Assembly: GCA_014904985.1 (NCBI GenBank)
Contig: MU129467.1
Span: 1-11,639 of the forward strand
DNA: 11,639 nucleotides
Reading direction: 5' to 3'
DNA from: Hydnum rufescens UP504
Lineage: Eukaryota; Basidiomycota; Agaricomycetes; Cantharellales; Hydnaceae
The notes under the pieces: model-generated
What the model saw: the letters and a program-made list of their open reading frames with translations, nothing else
What the model was told of the DNA's origin: nothing
The model's database searches: none
In this document: positions 7,104 to 11,639 of the stretch, piece by piece
Layout: each line of letters starts with the position of its first letter
Numbering within the stretch: the stretch's first letter is position 1
Translations under genes and position numbers: made by a program

Positions 7104-7730
7104 ATGGGTGAAAGAGACAAACCTGATGAGCATCTCATTTTAACTGGGAAGCGTAAATCTCATCCAACAGAAAAGGCTCATCATGGTGGATCCCACCCCC
7201 ACTCCTCACCAGCAAAGAAAACCAAATTCAACAACAGTGTGCTGCCGTCGTCATTTTCCAAGTCCCTGTCCCAGACTGAAGGGACCCCCGCACCACCCCC
7301 CCCACCGGAAATAAACGAAGATGACCCTCAAGACGACCCTAGCCACAAGGCCTCAAAACCCAATTCATTCACACATCGGCTCACGTTCCCAGGCCGACCC
7401 ATTGAAAACTGCACGGCTGACCATTCCGAGTTCAGGAAAGCCTCAGTTCTCCACTACACATTCTTGGTCATTGAAAAGGCTATCCATAGTGAAGAAGGTA
7501 CTCTAATTGAAGCAGAGCTATGCTGTGCCTGGTGTCTCGCAAGAGGTGATAGGAATGGAGGCCTTTGGAATTGGAACAAAAAGGGGGGTCACACAACAAC
7601 TAATTTTACTAGGCACTTTGAGAAGCTGCATGCTTTGAAGTGGTCTGAAGCCAAGGCAGCAGATCAGAAGGTCCTAAATCCTGATGCCCCAACCCCGGCT
7701 CCTGGATCATTGAAGGATATGTTCCAGAAG

Positions 7731-7783
7731 GTGAGGGTCATGCTTCTTTCTATGACACACTCACAATTCTTCATTAAAAATAG
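7731..7783 (+). other. hAT transposase intron 1 (53 bp, GT-AG)
   Basis: The donor is AAG/GTGAGG and the acceptor AAAAATAG, phase 0. Reading through would hit TAA at 7815. Splicing joins SLKDMFQK to NFDWDIFYGKLIKWIVIS, the expected hAT sequence, in frame. The size matches the other introns. Confidence 0.75.
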
Positions 7784-7996
7784 AATTTTGACTGGGATAT
7801 ATTCTATGGGAAATTAATCAAGTGGATTGTGATTTCGAATCAGCCATTTACGACTGTAGAGAATGACGAGTTTCGTGAGCTCCTTGGGTATTTGAAGGGT
7901 TTTGTTGGGGAGAAAATTGTTAAAGGCGACCAAATGGCCTGAAAGGTGCAAGAAGGATTCCTCCAAGCACGAGAGTGACAAAAAAACCTCCTGAAA

Positions 7997-8049
7997 GTAA
8001 GCATATCCACTGCCTGGTTCCGCATAAAGCCACTTGAACACATTGCTAG
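7997..8049 (+). other. hAT transposase intron 2 (53 bp, GT-AG)
   Basis: The donor is GAAA/GTAAGC and the acceptor CATTGCTAG, phase 0. It connects the exon 2 frame to the exon 3 frame that carries SKIPIACDAWTSSN, which otherwise lie in different frames. Confidence 0.75.
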
Positions 8050-8643
8050 GGTTGCGGGAGCAAGATACCCATAGCATGTGATGCATGGACCTCTAGTAAT
8101 CGCATTGCATTTTTAGCAACAACTGGCGCATTTATTACACCTGATTGGGAGCTCAGGGAGGTGCTCCTGGACTTCAGCGAGCTCAAAGGGGCACACACTG
8201 GCAATAACATGGGTAACTCAGTATATAAGACATTGCATGAGCTAGAAATATTGCCTCAGGTTGGTTATTTCAATGCAATTATGGCAGATACTCAGAGACT
8301 TTCTATACAGTTCTTGACATTCACGGGCGATAATGCATCCAACAATAAGACTTTGATTACCAAGTTAACATCAATGCTTAATTCAGAACGTACCATCCGT
8401 GCCGAGCTTGACATGCTAGATCCAGACCGATCCACAATCCGATGCCTCGCACATGTCATTCATCTTGCAGTTATGGCGATGCTTCTTGAACTTGGCGCTC
8501 TCAGAGATTCTGATGTGAAGGAAGATGTTGCTGCCTGGGATTCAGAGAAGTTTGATGTGGAGGCAGCCGAGACACTCAATTTTTCACAGACAGAAGAGGA
8601 GGTGTTAGCAGAGGAAGTGGATATGAGTTCGGTGGTGCAGAAG

Positions 8644-8693
8644 GCGAGTGCTCATGGTCTGCATATAACTTAGATAATCATGGCAGTTTCCAG
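8644..8693 (+). other. hAT transposase intron 3 (50 bp, GC-AG)
   Basis: The exon 3 frame runs to a TAG at 8671, and the hAT sequence resumes in another frame at 8694 (IRRIVKLTRSSPQR). Removing 8644-8693 joins them in phase 0 and gives SSVVQK-IRRIV. The donor is AAG/GCGAGT, a GC donor otherwise matching consensus, and the acceptor is TTTCCAG. A mutated GT donor is the alternative. Confidence 0.62.
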
Positions 8694-9596
8694 ATTCGTC
8701 GGATTGTCAAGCTCACTCGATCCTCACCACAACGCAATAATGAATACACCCTATTTGCTCAGAAAGTTGAGGCCCGCAAAGTCCGAGAAGCAACTCCGAA
8801 TGCCCCTTATATTTCCCAGAACATCAATGTTCTCATTCTTGATGTGGTGACGCGATGGAACAGCTTGTATTACATGATGCAGCGCATATTTGAATTCCGA
8901 GAGGTCTACTTGAAATTATGATGCTAATATCTTGAAAGTTTTTCCGTGATGTATCGGCATTTATGTCGGGGGAGAAATACCCCACACTTAGTTCCTCCCT
9001 CTACATGTACACAATGGCACTGGCTTACATAACGTCGCTGAAGCGGTCCCCACAAGCAGCTGCTTCCCCATGCCTACAAAATGGGCTCCTGGCCTGCAAG
9101 GCCAAACTACTTAAGTATTTTGATAAATCCACATATGACTCAGAATACTATTACCATGCCGCCAGTATGTATTGCTTCTCTTCTAAACCTCAATTTCATG
9201 TTGAACGGCCTTTAGTACTAGATCCTAGGTTTAAAGACTCACTATTCAAGCATAATGCTGATGTCTACACACACGACTGGATCCGTGACTGTGAAGATGC
9301 CTTTATCAACCTCCTGGAACTCGAGTATGCTGAGGCCCCAGCTTCAGGAACCGCACAAGGCTTGGCACCGATTTTTAATCCCAGTCGAACCTCGGTATTT
9401 GCCAAAACTGCTGCTGCCATCTTAGGGCCATTATCGAACACATCCTCAGTGTCGGAAAGTCCAGCTGAAGAGCTCCAGCGATATCTCCGAGAGAAGCGTG
9501 TGGAAGAAGGGCAAAACCCGCTATTGTGGTGGAAGCACAACCAAGCACGCTTCCCAAACCTTGCACGGATGGCACGAGATTTTCTCGCAATCCCAG

Positions 9597-9648
9597 GTGT
9601 GTATTTCTGTCATTTATGATAATTATAGGCTAATATGTCACACTCTAG
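9597..9648 (+). other. hAT transposase intron 4 (52 bp, GT-AG)
   Basis: The donor is CCAG/GTGTGT and the acceptor CACTCTAG, phase 1, with a branch-like CTAAT at 9630-9634. Splicing joins FLAIPG to SSVSVERTLNVGRD, the classic hAT dimerisation-domain motif. Reading through gives a stop at 9617. Confidence 0.85.
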
Positions 9649-9791
9649 GCTCCTCTGTTAGTGTCGAGCGTACATTAAATGTTGGGCGGGATGTTATTTC
9701 CTTATGCCGCGCATCACTTAAGGCCGAAACTATACGCGAGCTCATGCTCTTCCGTAGTATTCTGTCGATGGAGAAAAAAAACATAATATAA

Positions 9792-9949
9792 TAGGTCTTA
9801 ATGCGTGTTCCCCCTTACATGCTAGTCCGGCACCAGTCTTACATTGCAATCCACGGATCGAATCCGCAGATCGACGGATTTGGATCTGCAGATGCGGATT
9901 GCCCCCTTGAGAGGACCCAATCCGAATGGATGCCATCCGATCTGTATCC
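9792..9949 (+). repeat. hAT right subterminal region with ATCCGCAGATC repeats
   Basis: This is the 3' untranslated and subterminal part of the hAT. ATCCGCAGATC (9862-9872), GGATCTGCAGATGCGGATT and several ATCCGATCTG words mirror the left-end repeats. Similar density at both ends supports a transposase-binding function. No coding sequence was seen. Confidence 0.7.
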
Positions 9950-9972
9950 GATCTGATCTGTGAGGAGCACTA
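9950..9972 (-). repeat. hAT right terminal inverted repeat (23 bp)
   Basis: The reverse complement reads TAGTGCTCCTCACAGATC plus AGATC, pairing with 6907-6929. The outermost TAG is shared by both ends. Confidence 0.93.
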
Positions 9973-9980
9973 ATCTCATC
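9973..9980. repeat. hAT target-site duplication, right (ATCTCATC)
   Basis: This is the exact copy of 6899-6906, directly after the terminal CACTA of the hAT. Gypsy coding sequence resumes here in the same frame. Confidence 0.95.
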
Positions 9981-10140
9981 ATCATCCCCCCCCGATAGAA
10001 CCGCTCATTTAAGAGCCACCATCTCTTCCCTCTCCCCATCGTCATTCATCACGATGGTCTCAATCCCCCTCCTCTCGGACAGCCCTATCTCGGCACTCAT
10101 TGACTGTGGCGCCTCCAAAAACTTCATTGACATGTCATGA
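9973..10140 (+). pseudogene. Gypsy aspartic protease, N-terminal part
   Basis: The Gypsy frame re-emerges from the hAT target copy and reads through a Ser/Pro linker to MVSIPLLSDSPISALIDCGA then SKNFID, where the retropepsin active-site loop sits (10093-10131). Family members read ALIDSGA or ALIDTGA; here the middle residue is Cys (TGT), giving DCG. A DCG loop may weaken or abolish activity. TGA at 10138-10140, seven codons after the loop, separates it from the rest of the protease, which continues in the same frame. The protease would process the Gag-Pol polyprotein inside the particle. Confidence 0.85.
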
Positions 10141-11478
10141 GTACAGAACTCATGCGCCGCGCCGCACCATCATCGTTTGGCGACACCACACCCCTTGCGA
10201 TTATTCGACGGATCAATCGCGAACAACCTCGAGTGTATAGTTACACTCCCAGTCACTTTCACGAACTCATCGCAACAAAAAATCGAGTTCATCGAATCGC
10301 AACTCCACTCCTCAACTCCCGTCGTACTGGGACTCCCCTGGTTGCGACAAGTCAATCCACAAATCTCATGGGCCGAAATGCAGATCGAGCACATGGCGCA
10401 CCACTCAAAACTTGTAACAATGCCATTAAGCATTGATGTCATCGCAATGACCGCCTCGACCCTGGAACCGACAACCACGAGCCCCCCAGCTCACAGCATC
10501 ACAATTGAAGTCTACGAAGCTGAAGACTTCATTCAAGCAGCCAGTGACGATGGCGCGACACTCTATGCATGCATCGTCACCAATCCAACCCACGCACGAA
10601 CAGCATCAGTGGTTCACGACACTCCCCCCACCTCTGCGTTACCCAAATCAATCCCCATTGAAGAACGCCAAGACCTCGCACAACAACTCCCCCTGGAATA
10701 CCACGAATTCCACAACATCTTCACTGGTACAGCAGCCAGCTATCTACCGCCACATCGCAAGTACGACCTTCAATTCGATATCGAAGAAGGATGCGAAGTA
10801 CCGCAAGGCCCCATATATCCAATGTCAGAAAGTGAACTCGCAGCACTACGCGAGTTCATCGATGAATTCCTTGCAAAAGGATTCATATGCCCTTCAACCT
10901 CCCCTGCAGGCGCGCCAATCCTCTTCATGAAAAAGAAAGGTGGCAGGCTTCGCCTTTGCATTGATTATCGAGCACTCAATCGCATCACGAAAAAGAGTCG
11001 CTACCCCATCCCCCTCATCAACGACCTCCTCGATCGCCTTCGCAGCACCACAATCTATACGAAAATCGATCTTCGTGATGGCTACTACAACATCAGAGTT
11101 GCCAAAGGACACAAGTGGCTCACATCATTTTGTACACAGTATGGTGCCTATGAGTGGCTTGTAATGCCAATGGGAGCAGCCAACTCCCCAGCGCAGTTCC
11201 AGTATTTCATGAACAACTCGTTCCAGGATATGGTGGATCTGTTCGTCATCGTATATCTCGATGACATCCTCATTTTCTCCAATTCACGAGAAGAACACTG
11301 CGAACACGTTCGCCGTGTACTACAACGACTCCATGAAAGAAACCTTCGTGCCAAGATCTCAAAGTGCACCTTCCACACAGACACTATCAAGTACCTTGGC
11401 TTCATCATCACCCCCTCTGGCGTCCAGATGGACCCTACGAAATTTGACGCTATAGAAGAAGGGTTGGAGCTCCGATGA
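10141..11478 (+). pseudogene. Gypsy pol: protease C-terminus and reverse transcriptase, truncated
   Basis: This is the same frame as the protease start. First comes HPLRLFDGSIANN and STPVVLGLPWLRQVNPQISW, the C-terminal half of a retropepsin (VLG flap-to-core motif). After an acidic spacer comes the RVT_1 reverse transcriptase: LPPHRKYDLQFDIEEG, then GRLRLCIDYRALNRITKKSR, then YTKIDLRDGYYNIRV (first catalytic Asp), WLVMPMGAANSPAQFQYFMN, and VIVYLDDILIFSN with the YLDD active site at 11254-11265. It closes with KYLGFIITPSGVQMDPTKF. The last residues EEGLELR and TGA 11476-11478 do not fit the family, so real Gypsy sequence ends near 11453. RNase H and integrase are absent. No ATG is needed; a TTG at 10177 lies in frame but is not taken as a start. 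Confidence 0.92.
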
Positions 11479-11639
11479 CTGTCAAATCAAAATCTGGTTC
11501 AGCCAGTGTGTAGATGGGAGACTGTATTTCTGTTGTTATTCGTTGGGCTGGTTTGCTTCAATGGTTGATCACGCTCTGTAAGACGTGTATGGTGTTCAGT
11601 GGAGAATAGGAAGGGATATGGACTAGCTGTAGTCAATGA
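11454..11639. other. Non-Gypsy tail of unknown origin
   Basis: After MDPTKFDAI the sequence becomes G/T-rich (for example TCTGTTGTTATTCGTTGGGC), unlike the C/A-rich Gypsy coding strand. It gives no recognisable protein in any frame by eye. It may be the start of a further inserted element or unrelated DNA at a deletion breakpoint. No terminal repeat or target duplication can be tested because the other side is outside the window. Confidence 0.6.

Larger units (their letters stand above)
7104..9791 (+). pseudogene. hAT transposase, five exons, disrupted
   Basis: This is a transposase that cuts and reinserts the element. The inferred exons are 7104-7730, 7784-7996, 8050-8643, 8694-9596 and 9649-9791, about 820 codons, a usual hAT size. 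Exon 1 has a BED-like finger (C141-x2-C144...H171-x4-H176). Exon 2 reads KLIKWIVISNQPFTTVEN. Exon 3 holds ACDAWTSSN (first catalytic Asp, 8080-8082), FTGDNASNN (second Asp, 8329-8331) and RCLAHVIHLA. Exon 4 reads LDVVTRWNSLYYMM then MSGEKYPTLSSSL and LVLDPRFK. The C-terminal dimerisation domain (PLLWWKHNQARFPNLARMAR, IPGSSVSVERTLNVGRD) spans exons 4-5 and includes the probable catalytic Glu (9666-9668). TGA codons at 7940 and 7976 (exon 2) and a frame change at 8919-8938 (exon 4) disrupt it. It ends at TAA 9789-9791. Confidence 0.88.
6907..9972 (+). mobile_element. hAT-superfamily DNA transposon, complete ends (3066 bp)
   Basis: The ends are 23 bp terminal inverted repeats beginning TAGGGCTCCTCACAGATC on the left and TAGTGCTCCTCACAGATC on the right, with two mismatches over 23 bp. 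Exact 8 bp target duplications ATCTCATC flank it at 6899-6906 and 9973-9980; 8 bp is the hAT hallmark. Inside lie subterminal GGATCCGCAGATCC-type repeats and a transposase gene with a BED-like zinc finger, DDE motifs and a hAT dimerisation domain. The transposase carries two TGA codons and a frame break, so this copy is probably not autonomous, though its ends look usable. It interrupts the Gypsy polyprotein between zinc knuckle and protease. Confidence 0.95.
4718..11453 (+). mobile_element. Ty3/Gypsy LTR retrotransposon, partial, interrupted by hAT
   Basis: From left to right are a 5' LTR (4718-5173), a leader, gag with coiled coil and retrotransposon gag domain, a CCHC zinc knuckle, the 8 bp target site carrying a hAT transposon (6907-9972), an aspartic protease and a reverse transcriptase. 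Gag, zinc knuckle and protease-reverse transcriptase all lie in one frame when the hAT and one ATCTCATC copy are disregarded, so gag and pol would form a single polyprotein without frameshift. Five in-frame TGA codons (5627, 6089, 6674, 6677, 10138) break it. Similarity ends after MDPTKFDAI at about 11453. RNase H, integrase and 3' LTR are not in the window. Confidence 0.92.

Noticed and set aside
7814..8086. Minus-strand 90-codon frame inside hAT
   Set aside because: It lies opposite transposase exons 2-3 and intron 2, with no motif; treated as a shadow.
363..10140. UGA recoding (UGA as sense codon) as explanation for TGA-only interruptions
   Set aside because: Active-site losses (integrase Glu to Lys, RNase H Glu to Lys), a hAT frame break and Arg positions changed to TGA indicate decay. 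TGA is also used as the terminal Copia stop before the polypurine tract.
6676..10140. Programmed frameshift between gag and pol
   Set aside because: Gag, zinc knuckle, protease and reverse transcriptase are all in one frame once the hAT is accounted for, so no frameshift is needed.
1..11639. Host gene, defence system, CRISPR array or RNA gene
   Set aside because: Every substantial coding signal belongs to Copia, Gypsy or hAT proteins. No regular spaced repeats, tRNA or rRNA signatures were seen.

Overview
The window looks like a nest of decayed transposable elements from a filamentous fungus, most likely a basidiomycete (Agaricomycetes-like). The basis is the type of Copia and Ty3/Gypsy polyproteins, the 50-53 bp spliceosomal introns in the hAT transposase, and the absence of any bacterial gene organisation. 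The taxonomic call is inference. I see no host gene, rRNA, tRNA or CRISPR array.

Layout. (1) 1-4717, minus strand: a Ty1/Copia retrotransposon read right to left. It runs from a GAG-pre-integrase zinc region and integrase start (4717-4301), through the integrase core (2953-2142), reverse transcriptase (about 2141-891) and RNase H (890-363), to a polypurine tract and the 3' LTR (356 to beyond base 1). Its gag and protease are not in the window. (2) 2954-4300: a 1.35 kb non-coding, LTR-like insertion inside the Copia integrase. It is flanked by the direct repeat CCTGC, and removing it with one repeat copy rejoins the integrase frame. (3) 4718-about 11453, plus strand: a Ty3/Gypsy retrotransposon with a 5' LTR (4718-5173), gag, zinc knuckle, protease and reverse transcriptase. 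Its LTR starts exactly where the Copia reading frame is cut, so it probably inserted into the Copia element. (4) 6907-9972, plus strand: a complete 3066 bp hAT DNA transposon inside the Gypsy element, between zinc knuckle and protease. It has 23 bp terminal inverted repeats, the exact 8 bp target duplication ATCTCATC, subterminal GGATCCGCAGATCC-like repeats, and a five-exon transposase gene. (5) 11454-11639: sequence that no longer reads as Gypsy, so the element is interrupted or truncated there.

None of the three coding units is intact as read. All eleven in-frame nonsense codons that break them are TGA (four in Copia, five in Gypsy, two in hAT). Several fall where the families normally carry arginine, which fits CGA to TGA transitions at CpG sites. 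The two retroelements otherwise keep one frame over their whole length with no indel. Active-site changes are also visible: the Copia integrase catalytic Glu is Lys, a conserved RNase H Glu is Lys, and the Gypsy protease reads DCG instead of DSG/DTG. The hAT has intact ends and may have been mobilisable in trans.

The relative order of events is readable. Copia came first, then Gypsy and (in unknown order) the LTR-like insert within it, then hAT into Gypsy. I did not find an undescribed functional system. The points of interest are the nesting, the uniform TGA decay and the hAT gene structure.
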